NCBI RefSeq assembly: GCF_014647035.1
Contig: NZ_BMOK01000011.1
Location: forward strand, 52,757-116,756
Reading direction: 5' to 3'
Length of the DNA stretch: 64,000 nucleotides
DNA from: Sporolactobacillus putidus
GTDB taxonomy: Bacteria; Bacillota; Bacilli; Bacillales; Sporolactobacillaceae
The notes under the pieces were generated by a model, which was not told the origin of the DNA, did no database searches, and saw nothing but the letters and a program-made list of their open reading frames with translations. The position numbers were made by a program, and so were the translations under genes. Positions 1 through 8,909 of the stretch are shown piece by piece; the stretch's first letter is position 1; every line of letters begins with the position of its first letter.

Positions 1-533
1 TGAAGAATTTTCTTCCGAAGTTCATTTCTTTCGTCGCTCTCAATCCATACCTTCAACTCAGAGTAACCGATTATTCCCCTCATTTTTTGATCAGAAGCTG
101 AAATTTTTTGTATAAAAAAAGTATTGATGTACTCATTCCATTCATTTTCCAGTAAATACTTTTCATTCAGTGTCTGTTTGGCTTGCTTCGGATTGTCTGA
201 AATAAACGTGTCTAGTTTCATAAAGAGTGTCAAGAAATTTGTGTTATGGAGCTTTTTTGTTATTGTGTCGACAAACTTATTTGCCGAAATTGCACTACTG
301 TAAAAATCCCTTTGTAAAAACCAATCCTTTAAACCTAGTTGAGCAACATTGACATCTGTTTTTTTCTTGATTGTAAGGAGTCTGTTTTCTTGCTGCGCGC
401 GATTTTCTTCCAGTGAGAGATTTGGGTCTATTCTAAGATACAAGCCTTCTTTAAGGCTGTAATGATCAATAATTATTTTTCCATTTGTATGATCGACGGC
501 CTGTTGGAATGCAACCTGCAAATCTTTAATCAA
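1..533 (-). CDS. cas8b: Type I-B CRISPR protein Cas8b, N-terminal part (cut by window edge)
   Basis: This is the first 177 codons of a protein that continues beyond the left edge. It would be the large subunit of a type I Cascade complex. The translation has a stretch (about residues 70-105) reading LKDWFLQRDFYSS, then NKFVD, KKLHN and LFMK, which matches the RDYYS / NK-VD / K-IHS pattern of Csh1/Cas8b proteins as I know them. The start is a TTG at 533 with GGAG seven bases upstream. It lies 23 bases downstream of cas6, in the usual type I-B order. The rest of the operon and any repeat array must be outside the window. The subtype is inferred from this N-terminus and the neighbour. Confidence 0.75.
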   Translation of the reverse strand, partial: MIKDLQVAFQQAVDHTNGKIIIDHYSLKEGLYLRIDPNLSLEENRAQQENRLLTIKKKTDVNVAQLGLKDWFLQRDFYSSAISANKFVDTITKKLHNTNFLTLFMKLDTFISDNPKQAKQTLNEKYLLENEWNEYINTFFIQKISASDQKMRGIIGYSELKVWIESDERNELRKKIL

Positions 534-556
534 CGTCTTTCACTCCTTTCACAGAC

Positions 557-1246
557 TTAATACACAAAGCAAAAACCTGCACCAATGGAGGATGATTTCT
601 CACCCAATCCAGAGAAAACCACAACATCTGCTAGTTTCTGCGAAATCTCATCAGGACGAACAAAAACTCTTAATTTATTTCCTAAAAAGGACATATTTTT
701 GTAGCGCGTGATCGTAGGGGTCCTATTAATCAATTCAATTCGCTCAATGAAATCTGCTCGATTCGGATCTTCCGCAAATAACTCCATATATTTTTTTTGG
801 GCATTTTCCTCCAGTCGTTGTTTTAACAGCAATAAATCATCATCAGGGAAAAAAGGACCGTTATCGATTGTCACTATAGTAGGGGTTACCGTGTATAACA
901 TATTAATAAAACGTGGGTGAAAGCTATGTATTTCAGAAGCAATGACTTGAAATACGTCATTTGCAAGATTGGACAAACATTCTTTTATCTTTTCGATTAA
1001 CCTGTGATGAACTGCCCTGAGTCTAAAAAAATATAGCTTACCTTTTTGATAAATCCCATTTTCCTCTGTCGGAAATAGATTATTGAACACATAAAACTTG
1101 TATCCTTTTTCTTTGTGGAAAGCCTTTAACTCTTTATCTCTTAGCATTGAAAAACTGAGTAGACGACCAACTTCTTCCTGGGCCTGTTGATAATGTACGT
1201 CTCTTTTTAAAAGCACAATAACCTTTAATTCGTAACCTATTGTCAT
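557..1246 (-). CDS. cas6: CRISPR-associated endoribonuclease Cas6
   Basis: This 229-residue protein is a Cas6-type endoribonuclease, the enzyme that cuts the pre-crRNA inside each repeat. The C-terminal end (about residues 211-229) carries the glycine-rich loop FSGLGEKSSSIGAGFCF, the signature of the family; the length is normal for Cas6. ATG at 1246 is preferred over the GTG one codon earlier, because the latter would sit inside the ribosome site GAGGGGGTG. It is the first gene of the visible operon and is followed closely by cas8b. Base composition is AT-rich relative to most of the window. No direct repeats resembling a CRISPR array are visible in the 600 bases upstream. Confidence 0.85.
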   Translation of the reverse strand: MTIGYELKVIVLLKRDVHYQQAQEEVGRLLSFSMLRDKELKAFHKEKGYKFYVFNNLFPTEENGIYQKGKLYFFRLRAVHHRLIEKIKECLSNLANDVFQVIASEIHSFHPRFINMLYTVTPTIVTIDNGPFFPDDDLLLLKQRLEENAQKKYMELFAEDPNRADFIERIELINRTPTITRYKNMSFLGNKLRVFVRPDEISQKLADVVVFSGLGEKSSSIGAGFCFVY

Positions 1247-1369
1247 CACCCCCTCTTTTTTTCCTAGTACGATTAACTTATATTATATGCTAATATTATG
1301 TGAAATTTTGTCGTTTTTTGTAGAAGAATTTAATTTTTTTCCATTATTTCGGATTCTTCACATTCACTG

Positions 1370-1534
1370 TCAATCCTTGAAAAAGACTTTACTTTTGAAT
1401 TGCTTAACCCATCGATCAAGCGTTGAGCGTGACAGATGAGGCTTCGTAATTATATCTTCCTTCTTCTTCCCCGAAAAATAGACCCTTACTATGACGTTTT
1501 TAAACTCGGCAGAGTAAACTTTGATTCGAATCAT
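1370..1534 (-). pseudogene. IS3-family OrfA transposase remnant
   Basis: This 54-codon reading frame begins MIRIKVYSAEFKNVIVR and contains STLDRWVKQFKSK. That is the typical start and helix-turn-helix of IS3/IS150-type OrfA proteins, which normally run to about 90-170 residues. It stops at TGA (1370-1372) with no OrfB after it and no recognisable terminal inverted repeats. It is therefore a relic. It lies beside the CRISPR-Cas operon, a common place for insertion sequences. The rest of the 1247-1797 interval is AT-rich with no other gene visible. Confidence 0.7.
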
Positions 1535-1797
1535 CTCCTTAGTAATTGGTGTTAATTATAAATGTACATTGTATGTTTTAGTTAAGTGTTTTTACTCCTG
1601 AAAAAAAATAAAAGAGTTTTAACTCCCTTTCAATACGTTACACGCTAGAGTTATTCTTTACATTATTTATAGTCCCATTCCCGTAAAAAGTCAACATAAT
1701 TTTGAATTTTCTTATGATAACTTTTTATTAGATTAACCACTTAGATTTTTTATATTCTCTCTTTTCTTCTTAAAAATAAAAAATTCTAAAGTGAAAG

Positions 1798-1833
1798 AAA
1801 TCCGTTCGATGCATACAACGCCTGAACGGATTT
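1798..1833 (-). terminator. Rho-independent terminator of the aldo/keto reductase gene
   Basis: Ten-base arms AAATCCGTTC / GAACGGATTT enclose a 16-base loop 41 bases after the stop codon. On the minus strand the stem is followed by a T-rich stretch (TTTCTTTCACTTT). Confidence 0.6.
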
Positions 1834-1874
1834 GATGGAAACAAACTTGTATTATATGTTGTTATAACATAATT

Positions 1875-2774
1875 TTACAACACCTCCCTCCCCCGTGACA
1901 CCTCAAGAATTTTAAACCAGTCTTTGTTCGTCAGCTCGATGCTTTGCGCGTCGATCGCAGACTGTATCCGCTCAAATTTGGTGGAGCCGACAATCGGGCA
2001 GACGGTCGCCGGCAGTTTGTTGATGAAGGCATAGGCAATTTTATCGATGGAATCGGCGTCGTATTTCTGCGCCATCTGTTCCAGAATTTCGCGGACACGG
2101 AATTCGCGGCCTGTCTGTGGATGGAACAGGCGGCCTCCGGCGAGCGGCGACCAGGCCATGACCGGGATGTCGTGAATCAGGGCGCTGTCCATCACGCCGT
2201 TGAAGAAGGTGTCGGTGTAAAGGGGGCTGACTTCGACCTGGTTGGTGACGAGCGGTGTTGTTGTGTATTTGCTGACCATTTCAAAATAAGTATAGCTGGC
2301 GTTCGAGATACCGATATGTCTGACTTTGCCTTGTTTGATCAGGCTGTCCAGGGCCTCGGCTACTTCTTTGGGATTGAGCAGCGGATCAAGGCGGTGGATC
2401 AGCAGGACATCGACATAATCGGTGTGCAGCACTTCAAGTGATTTGTTCAGCGACTCATTCAAGTGTTTCACCGAGGAATCATAGTAATGGGCGTAGCCGT
2501 TTTCCTCCCTGGGCAGCACAATATTGAATTTGGTGACGATCTGGATCTTGTCTCTCAGAGAACTGTTGTCTTTAAGTACGGCCTCGCCGAACAGCCGGCT
2601 GCTTTCAAAATAGCCGTATATGTCGGCGTGATCGAACGTCGTCACGCCGGCGCTCAGGCATTGGTCGACAAAGTCGACCATCTTCTTCCCGCTCAGGCCC
2701 TCTTTGCTGGCCCGCATCGTTCCCGCAATGACTTTTGAAAATTTCAACCCTTCCGCAACATCAACATAGTCCAT
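1875..2774 (-). CDS. Aldo/keto reductase (YdhF-type oxidoreductase)
   Basis: A 299-residue NAD(P)H-dependent aldo/keto reductase of the single TIM-barrel type. The catalytic tetrad is visible: Asp51 and Tyr53 in ADIYG, Lys82 in VTKF and His127 in LLIHR. The family reduces aldehydes and ketones; the physiological substrate cannot be read from sequence. ATG at 2774 is chosen because AAAGGAGG lies just upstream; a longer frame from 2819 has no ribosome site. It appears monocistronic, with its own terminator downstream. It most resembles the YdhF-like group, in which the enzyme is usually a general oxidoreductase. Confidence 0.85.
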   Translation of the reverse strand: MDYVDVAEGLKFSKVIAGTMRASKEGLSGKKMVDFVDQCLSAGVTTFDHADIYGYFESSRLFGEAVLKDNSSLRDKIQIVTKFNIVLPREENGYAHYYDSSVKHLNESLNKSLEVLHTDYVDVLLIHRLDPLLNPKEVAEALDSLIKQGKVRHIGISNASYTYFEMVSKYTTTPLVTNQVEVSPLYTDTFFNGVMDSALIHDIPVMAWSPLAGGRLFHPQTGREFRVREILEQMAQKYDADSIDKIAYAFINKLPATVCPIVGSTKFERIQSAIDAQSIELTNKDWFKILEVSRGREVL

Positions 2775-3164
2775 CTTTCTGCCTCCTTTAATTTCTACAA
2801 ACGTGATGATCGCGTTCATGAAAAACTACTTCTATTATAAAAGGACTGTGGGACAAAAAGTCAGTCATACGCTTACAAAAAAAATGAACAGACCGTTAAT
2901 CTTTACTGATTCACCAAAATCCATTGAAACAAGTGAAACATAACCGTACATTATTCATGAATCTAAATAACCGTAGTGTTCTTCGGAGAGAATCTTATAT
3001 CGCTCATGCTGCTGTCCGGTTACAAAATAAACTTTAGCTGAACAAGAGCGGCTTTTTGAGCTTCTTACCGCGACAATTAAAATCAATTGAATTTAACGCT
3101 TGAACTCTTGCGAGGGATCCGTGAAAAAGAGTCTTCGGTCATAGCGGACCTTCGCAGAATTCAG
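2775..3164. other. Intergenic region, no gene seen
   Basis: About 390 bases between two divergent genes. I see no open frame with a ribosome site, no RNA gene and no strong hairpin. It must contain the promoter of the aldo/keto reductase, but no convincing -35/-10 pair stood out. Confidence 0.4.
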
Positions 3165-3170
3165 TATAAT
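3165..3170 (+). promoter_or_regulatory. -10 box TATAAT of the zinc-ribbon gene
   Basis: A perfect TATAAT lies 27 bases before the ATG at 3197. No good -35 hexamer is present at the right distance, so this is a weak assignment. Confidence 0.35.
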
Positions 3171-3196
3171 AGCTGCAACAGGAAAGGAGAACAGCT

Positions 3197-3430
3197 ATGG
3201 CTGCGCAAATCGTGCCCATCGTGGCGCTTTTCGTTGTGATGATGGCTTTAATCTTTGTCGCCTTGCGCGCAAAAACGACGCACTTTGAGTGCCCGGTCTG
3301 CGGGTGTACGTTTAAGGTATCCATTTCTGCCTTTATGGTTGCCTTTCACGTGCTGGGAAAACGCGAAGTGACATGCCCTAATTGCGGATACCGAGGCCTG
3401 CTCCCCCCTATTAATGATGACGAACAATAG
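3197..3430 (+). CDS. Small membrane-anchored zinc-ribbon protein
   Basis: A 77-residue protein with one hydrophobic segment (about residues 5-23) followed by a cytosolic zinc ribbon: CPVC at 32-35 and CPNC at 60-63, about 25 residues apart. The strong ribosome site AGGAAAGGAG and an upstream TATAAT support expression. Such membrane-anchored zinc ribbons are common in Bacillales, but their role is unknown; the ribbon could bind a protein partner or nucleic acid. It stands alone between two minus-strand genes. Confidence 0.65.
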   Translation: MAAQIVPIVALFVVMMALIFVALRAKTTHFECPVCGCTFKVSISAFMVAFHVLGKREVTCPNCGYRGLLPPINDDEQ

Positions 3431-3458
3431 ATGAAGGAACCTTTACCCTTTCCGGAAT

Positions 3459-3485
3459 TAAAAAAAGTTCCTTACTAAGGGAACT
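3459..3485 (-). terminator. Terminator of the glycosyltransferase operon
   Basis: On the minus strand the hairpin AGTTCC / GGAACT with an 8-base loop is followed by TTTTTTT. It lies 167 bases after the stop of the last operon gene. Confidence 0.6.
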
Positions 3486-3651
3486 GAATTTAGTAAAGAA
3501 CTTTCTTCGCAATTTCTTTCTACTTTAAACAGAGATTGTCTGTAAAAAAAGTTTTCTTGTTTATGCTTTAATTTTCAGGAGTGGGATCTGTTGAGAAAAA
3601 ATACTTTCTTTCTACCGGCACGATCAGAACTCTCCGAGAATGCCGCCGTCT

Positions 3652-4785
3652 TCACACCGTCTGGATTTCAATCTTGTCTCCCCTGTTACTCGTGAGAAGG
3701 GTCCGCGTGTAGATCAGTTCCGTCAGCAGGTAGGAGAGTGTCGATTCCGCGCCTTGATTCCGGTTAATGCCGTCCGGGCGCAGGCCATCGTAGCCCCCGC
3801 CTTCTTCGAGGTTGGCGGCAGGCATATGCAGGTCGTTTTCTCCGTAAAACCACGACCGGCATGCTTTGATGACGTCCAGATATTTTTCCGGATTCACGCT
3901 TTTTGCCGCGGCCTCCGCCGCAAGCGCAAGCGCCATGACTTCAAGCGGCTGCTGATCCCACTTGCTTTGCGCTTCGGGTGTGCACCACCCTTTGTTGCCG
4001 ATCGGATGCACAACGCCATCTGCCGATACCATTTTCTGAATCAGGAAATCAAGTGACTCGTGCGCGATTCGCAGTGCATCCTGATTGCCGGTGATGCGGT
4101 GCGACTGAAGCAGAGCCCATGGCAGCACACCGTTTCCGTAGGTCATCATGGGTTCGAACCAGTGCCAGCTTGCTCCTGTATTCTGTTGGTACAGTCCGAT
4201 CAATTTTTTCTCGAGAAGCCAGATCTCGCCCGGCGCCTCGGATTTGATGAAGGTGTCAAAGGGATCCGGCTGATTCTCTTGCTGCGCAGAGAGGAGCAGT
4301 GTGCTTAATGCCGACAGTGTGTAGGCCTGACCGCGGGGATGGGTGAGCTGCTCTATGGCTTTCATCCCTTTCCGAAAAGCCGTCTTCGCCGCGAAACGGC
4401 TGTCAGGATGCGGAAGGCGAATCGAGGCAACGGCCATGCCCCACAGCGTCCGGCCCAGACAATCGTCGGACGGCATCTCCCGCTCTTTTTTCCGATTGTA
4501 GGCGTAATTATTATAAAAATGTCCGTCCGGCTGCTGCGTCCAGGTGAGAAAGGCAAGGTAAACGTGGCTGAGTCGCAACAATTTTTCCGCGTCTTCCTTA
4601 TGATTCGACTCTGATTCTCTGCTTAGGAGATGGAACCACTCCGACACCGTCCACAGCGCCCGCGCGTTGTCGTCCGTCGTGTAGCCCTCGGCGCGGCGCG
4701 GGATGTTGCCGATCGCGTGTTCCAGCAGTCCGGTGTCATCGGTCATCCGTTCCAGGTGGCTGAAGTTAACTCGGATCGGCAGCAA
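3652..4785 (-). CDS. Putative glycan-processing (alpha/alpha)-barrel protein, partner of the GT4 gene
   Basis: A 377-residue cytosolic protein rich in alternating helices. It has no signal peptide and contains HLERMTDDTGLLEHA and GYTTDDNARAL near the N-terminus and EGGGYDGLRPDGINRNQGAEST near the C-terminus. These motifs recall proteins encoded next to, or fused to, family-4 glycosyltransferases and beta-mannoside phosphorylases, which have an (alpha/alpha)6-toroid glycosidase-like fold. The catalytic activity is not established to my knowledge. TTG at 4785 is the likely start: it has GGAGG nine bases upstream and gives a 20-base overlap with the preceding glycosyltransferase, so the two are translationally coupled. 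The longer frame from 4851 is an artefact of that overlap. Confidence 0.6.
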   Translation of the reverse strand: MLPIRVNFSHLERMTDDTGLLEHAIGNIPRRAEGYTTDDNARALWTVSEWFHLLSRESESNHKEDAEKLLRLSHVYLAFLTWTQQPDGHFYNNYAYNRKKEREMPSDDCLGRTLWGMAVASIRLPHPDSRFAAKTAFRKGMKAIEQLTHPRGQAYTLSALSTLLLSAQQENQPDPFDTFIKSEAPGEIWLLEKKLIGLYQQNTGASWHWFEPMMTYGNGVLPWALLQSHRITGNQDALRIAHESLDFLIQKMVSADGVVHPIGNKGWCTPEAQSKWDQQPLEVMALALAAEAAAKSVNPEKYLDVIKACRSWFYGENDLHMPAANLEEGGGYDGLRPDGINRNQGAESTLSYLLTELIYTRTLLTSNRGDKIEIQTV

Positions 4786-5971
4786 TGTAATCCGCCTCCG
4801 ATGACTGCGCGGGATCCGTTGCCGTATTCTGGGCCAACTGAGAAAAAACACGGTTATAATTTTTGCCGGCTTGCGGCCAGCTCATGAGCATGCCGATCCG
4901 TTCCATTTTTTTCTGATAACTGTTCAATAATGACGAATCCGCGAGCAGCGCACTCATCTTCAGTGCCCACGCGGCAAGATCTCCTGACGGAACAAACAAT
5001 TCCTCGCTGCCCTTCAGCAGATCCTGTGCGTACCGGTACGGTGTGGTCAGAACCGGTCTGCCAAGACCAATCGCATAGGCCAGCGTGCCGCTCGTGATCT
5101 GCTCCAAACCGGGGTAGGGCGTCACATATAGATCACAGGCTGTGATGTATTTCACTAAGTCATGTTCGCTCATGAACCTGTCAATCATCAACACGTGATC
5201 CTGCAGCCCGTTTTTGCTGATGATCGCCTTCAGGTACTCCCGGTAGGATTCTCCTTCCTGCCTTTTGACATTGGGATGCGTCTGGCCGACAATCACGTAC
5301 AGCACTCCCGGAACTTTTTCAACGACACGCGGCAGAGTCTGAAGAATGGTCTCGATGCCCTTGTTCCGGCTCAGAAAGCCGAAAGTCATGACAACTTTCC
5401 GGTCCGTCCAGCCGAGGGATGCCCTAAAGGCCTCCCTACCTTTTAAATCGGGTACCGGCGTTCCGTGCGGAATAAAGGTAATTTTATTTTTCGGTATATG
5501 AAAACTCCGGGTCAGATCATCAATCGCCTTGTGGTTCATCACAATCAACCGGTCGCTGCGCTCCGCGATATCACGCTGAACCGAAGCATACGGCTCGGCC
5601 GGTGTCCGGAACACCGTGTGGAATGTTGTCACCAGCGGTTTTTTCAGGCGGCGGACAAACTCGAGAATGTATTGACCCGCGTCCCCTCCGAAAATCCCGA
5701 ACTCGTGCTGAAGAGAAACAACGGACACTGAGCTCTTGTTCAGTTTTTCCGCCATCTTTTTATAATCTTCCCGCCGATTCTTATTAATCGTCCATTTTAA
5801 AAAGCTGTCTCTCGGATTCTCATCATTTTTTTCTTTAATGATAACGACCGGGTCAGCCAGTGAACCCCATTTCGCCTTCTGAACGTTCTGTCTCAAGTGG
5901 TAGGTGTAGGTGGCAATGCCGCATTTTTTTGGTGGATATGTACTAACGTAGGCAACCTGATAACTCATCAT
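4766..5971 (-). CDS. Glycosyltransferase, GT4 family
   Basis: A 401-residue GT-B fold glycosyltransferase. The N-terminal Rossmann half opens with STYPPKKCGIATYT, a typical acceptor-side motif of GT4 enzymes that remove or add mannose or glucose. The C-terminal half holds FGFLSRNKGIETIL and the EQITSGTLAYAIGLGRP segment, which equals the E-x7-E nucleotide-sugar site. ATG at 5971 has AGAAGGAG eight bases upstream; the GTG at 5980 overlaps the ribosome site. It is the first gene of a two-gene operon with the toroid protein. Together they may build or turn over a mannose-containing glycan or compatible solute; donor and acceptor cannot be read from sequence. Confidence 0.8.
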   Translation of the reverse strand: MMSYQVAYVSTYPPKKCGIATYTYHLRQNVQKAKWGSLADPVVIIKEKNDENPRDSFLKWTINKNRREDYKKMAEKLNKSSVSVVSLQHEFGIFGGDAGQYILEFVRRLKKPLVTTFHTVFRTPAEPYASVQRDIAERSDRLIVMNHKAIDDLTRSFHIPKNKITFIPHGTPVPDLKGREAFRASLGWTDRKVVMTFGFLSRNKGIETILQTLPRVVEKVPGVLYVIVGQTHPNVKRQEGESYREYLKAIISKNGLQDHVLMIDRFMSEHDLVKYITACDLYVTPYPGLEQITSGTLAYAIGLGRPVLTTPYRYAQDLLKGSEELFVPSGDLAAWALKMSALLADSSLLNSYQKKMERIGMLMSWPQAGKNYNRVFSQLAQNTATDPAQSSEADYIAADPS

Positions 5972-6129
5972 GAATCGCACTCCTTCTAAATACTTAACCT
6001 CACTAAGGTTATTCAGGAATCAATTGTTAGCCCTCAGTCTGATCGACTGCTAATAATATAATAGACTTGTTTTTCAAAAAATTCAAGTTCACGCCTTGAC
6101 ACGGATTGTCTGGCACCAGATTTCATACG

Positions 6130-6168
6130 AAAAAAAGTCCTGCGCCGCTAATCGTGGAACAGGACTTT
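6130..6168 (-). terminator. Terminator of trhP2
   Basis: Nine-base arms AAAGTCCTG / CAGGACTTT, followed on the minus strand by a run of T, lie immediately after the trhP2 stop codon. Confidence 0.75.
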
Positions 6169-6181
6169 ATCATTTTTTCAA

Positions 6182-7405
6182 TTACTTTTTCCGCATCAGA
6201 TAATACGGTTCAACCGGTTGATCGACGGTCATCGTAACGGTCATCATCGGGTTTGGCGCGCGGTCGATCGCTTCGCCGTCCTCATTCCGGAGATCATTGA
6301 CAATCTGCTTGAAATGAATGAATCCGGGCCCGTAAAATTCTACTTCTTCACCGACACCAAAGTTATTGCGCTGCTGGAGGGTGGCGATTTTCGTTTCCGG
6401 ATCATAGCTGAGCACCTGAGCCGCGAAGGTGTATTGCGGGATCTTGCGCGGTTTGCCGAACAGCTGCTCTTTCTCAGTCGGGACATGATAGTAAAAGCCG
6501 GTGGACAGGTCGCGCTGGGCAACTTTCCAGATCTCATCCTCCCATGCCGGATCGAAGGTGAAGTGATCCGGATCGGCACAGTACGCGTCGACCACTTTCC
6601 GGTAAACATTGGCGACGGTTGAGACATAATGAATCGATTTCATCCGCCCCTCAATCTTCAGACTATTGACACCGGCTTCGATCATGTCGGGAATATGATG
6701 CAGCATCGACAGGTCGACGGCACTCATCGAGAACGGTTCGGCGTCGTCCGGAATCAGGCTCTTTGCCGCGCTGCCGCCCATGTCGAACAGATCGTATTTC
6801 CAGCGGCATGACTGGGCGCAGCCGCCGCGATTGGCGTCGCGATTGACCATGTGGTTCGAGAGCGTGCAGCGGCCGGAATAGGCAATGCACATAGCGCCAT
6901 GAATAAACGCCTCAATTTCGATATCCGTATGGCGCCGCATCTCTCGAATCTCCTCGATGCCGACTTCACGCGCAAGCACGACACGCTCCAGACCGACTTT
7001 TTTCCAGAATTCCAGTGTCTTATAGTTGGTAGCCGACGCCTGAGTCGACAGATGAACCGGCAGGCCCGGTGCTGAAGTGAAACAAATAGTGATCAGTGCC
7101 GGATCGGAGACAATCACTGCGTCGACACCCATCTCTTTTAAGGTCTTGAAAAAGCCGCCTGCTCCCTCGGCGTCTCCCTCATGGGTAACCATGTTGGCGG
7201 CGACATACACTTTTGCGCCGCGACTGTGGGCAAAGGCTAACCCCTCGCGCATTTCATCATAAGAAAAATTGCCCGCCCGTGAGCGCAGGCCGAATGCCTG
7301 TCCGCCGATATAAACGGCATCGGCGCCGTAACGGATCGCCATTTTCAATTTTTCCAAATTGCCTGCCGGAGCAAGTACTTCCGGTTTATTCAAAATTTTT
7401 CTCAT
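6182..7405 (-). CDS. trhP2: Peptidase U32-family tRNA hydroxylation protein TrhP2 (YrrO-like)
   Basis: A 407-residue U32-family protein. It carries the family signature HGAMCIAYSGRCTLSNHM and the conserved cysteines of RGGCAQSCRWKYDL, which bind a metal cluster in relatives. TrhP1/TrhP2 are known from Bacillus to be needed for prephenate-dependent 5-hydroxylation of the wobble uridine of certain tRNAs. The older name is collagenase-like protease. ATG at 7405 is chosen for the AGAAAGGA ribosome site just upstream. In B. subtilis yrrN and yrrO are adjacent; here a broken PH-domain gene lies between them. The gene is probably cotranscribed with trhP1 and ends at its own terminator. Confidence 0.85.
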   Translation of the reverse strand: MRKILNKPEVLAPAGNLEKLKMAIRYGADAVYIGGQAFGLRSRAGNFSYDEMREGLAFAHSRGAKVYVAANMVTHEGDAEGAGGFFKTLKEMGVDAVIVSDPALITICFTSAPGLPVHLSTQASATNYKTLEFWKKVGLERVVLAREVGIEEIREMRRHTDIEIEAFIHGAMCIAYSGRCTLSNHMVNRDANRGGCAQSCRWKYDLFDMGGSAAKSLIPDDAEPFSMSAVDLSMLHHIPDMIEAGVNSLKIEGRMKSIHYVSTVANVYRKVVDAYCADPDHFTFDPAWEDEIWKVAQRDLSTGFYYHVPTEKEQLFGKPRKIPQYTFAAQVLSYDPETKIATLQQRNNFGVGEEVEFYGPGFIHFKQIVNDLRNEDGEAIDRAPNPMMTVTMTVDQPVEPYYLMRKK

Positions 7406-7459
7406 CGTTCTGTCCTTTCTGAAAGCATCGTACATGTATGAATACTGAAAAGCGGCAGA

Positions 7460-7903
7460 TTAAGTGTAAAGATCCATGTCGGGATGCCTCTTCCTGATAG
7501 CGGCAATAAATTCATCCTGACGAACAGGAGAGATGACGGTAAACGTTCCCGTCTTGTGCACAATAATCAATCGATGTCTGACAGACAGAGCGGGACCCGC
7601 CAAAAGTGTGTTCGTCTTCGTGATGGATTTAATCTGATCAAAAGGGATCTTCTTTTTACAAAAAAGCACAGAAATTATAAGCTGATGTTCCGATACAACG
7701 TAAAATGTCGTGAACCAGGAGAGAATAGCGGCAAGGCCAAAAGCAAAAAACAAAACAGAAATCGTGAGAACCAGTCCCTGCTGCAAAACAGGTTCAACTG
7801 AGCCGACTCAAATAAAAAGAAATACGGAAATAAAAATAAGAAGAATGCCTAACGTCCATATCATGATAGCGACTGACAAGCCCTTTTCCGATTTGAATAT
7901 CAA
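7460..7903 (-). pseudogene. PH-domain membrane protein (DUF1200/YyaB-like) split by an in-frame TGA
   Basis: The frame from a TTG at 7903 (GGGAG upstream) encodes a first transmembrane helix ending SVFLFI, then meets TGA at 7808-7810. It continues in the same frame into a second hydrophobic helix and a bacterial PH domain ending in SVRHRLIIVHKTGTFTVISPVRQDEFIAAI. Read through, the protein would have about 146 residues, with the two-helix plus PH layout usual for the DUF1200 family. A TTG at 7786 could allow a shortened 108-residue product with one helix. A nonsense mutation or a sequencing error are the simple explanations. The gene sits between trhP1 and trhP2. Confidence 0.7.
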
Positions 7904-7997
7904 TTCTATCTCTCCCGATACAGAATGGAGCGGACATCTTGTCCCGTCAGTTGTAGAATCCGAAATGCTGCCTGAAGAGCGGCCGTTTGCCAATATT

Positions 7998-8909
7998 TTA
8001 TTTAACATCATCAGGGTTCTTCAGATAAAATCCGGTGCCGAGCGGCCGCGTCTCCGGCTGAAGCGCCTTAAGCCGATTGACGAATCCGGCCGCAACAAAA
8101 TGGCCCGACTCAAGCGCCTTTTTCGCCTCGACAAACAGTGCCGCAATTTTTACGAAAGCTTCGCCATGAAGGAGGACACCGTCAAGTTTCCACGTGTGCA
8201 GGCCGCTGTCGTACAGATCCTGAAGGCATGGCATCAGCGAGAGATCCTCTGTTGAAAAAATGTGTGTGCCGTCCTCGTCCTCATAAATCGGATACTGGCT
8301 GTTCGGATTCTTCGGATCGCGCAAGTAAAGGCCGCGATCCTTGTCCGCCCGTTCAGTGAGCCCTGAATATCTGTAGTAGTTTGTCAGGAGCGGGCGCCCG
8401 GACTGGTGGATGCAGGTCGGCCCATAGACCAGGACTTCAACAGGTTTCTCCAGTTTGCTTTGCATTTTCTTGAGCTCGGTCAGAGTCAGTTCGCGCGCGG
8501 CAACTGCACCGATTGCGCCGCGGTCCAGCCAGAAGGCGATCTGCTCAGCTGAAGTGACCAGAGTGCCCGCGTCATAAATATACAGGAGCGGCAAGCCGAG
8601 CTCTTCAAGAATAAAAATGGCGCCCGGATCGCCGGCCGTGATCGCGTCCACCGGTATTTCCGCCAGCCGGGACAGATACTGCGGCAACTGATCAACCTGT
8701 TCGTTGTGCATCAGGCTGTTGCAGGCCACGGTAATTTTCTTCCCGCGCGCGTGGGCCATCCCAGCGATGCGCTCGATTTCATCCGGACTAAGCGGCCGCG
8801 GCAGGCGGAGCCCAAAGGGGTGCCCGCCGACGTACAGTGTGTCGACACCGGCATCCAAAAGGGCTCCGGCCTGTTCCGGCGACTCGGCCGTTGCAATGAT
8901 ATTGATCAC
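7998..8909 (-). CDS. trhP1: Peptidase U32-family tRNA hydroxylation protein TrhP1 (YrrN-like)
   Basis: A 303-residue U32-family protein, shorter than TrhP2. It lacks most of the cysteine cluster: the signature region reads YGPTCIHQSGRPLLTNYY, which is usual for the YrrN branch. In Bacillus the two paralogues act together in wobble-uridine hydroxylation. The start is GTG at 8909 with GGAGG seven bases upstream. It heads the operon trhP1 - broken PH gene - trhP2, and its last bases overlap possible upstream starts of the PH gene. Confidence 0.85.
   Translation of the reverse strand: MINIIATAESPEQAGALLDAGVDTLYVGGHPFGLRLPRPLSPDEIERIAGMAHARGKKITVACNSLMHNEQVDQLPQYLSRLAEIPVDAITAGDPGAIFILEELGLPLLYIYDAGTLVTSAEQIAFWLDRGAIGAVAARELTLTELKKMQSKLEKPVEVLVYGPTCIHQSGRPLLTNYYRYSGLTERADKDRGLYLRDPKNPNSQYPIYEDEDGTHIFSTEDLSLMPCLQDLYDSGLHTWKLDGVLLHGEAFVKIAALFVEAKKALESGHFVAAGFVNRLKALQPETRPLGTGFYLKNPDDVK

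Noticed and set aside
2820..3000. CRISPR array or tracr-like RNA near the cas genes
   Set aside because: No direct repeats seen on either side of cas6 within the window.
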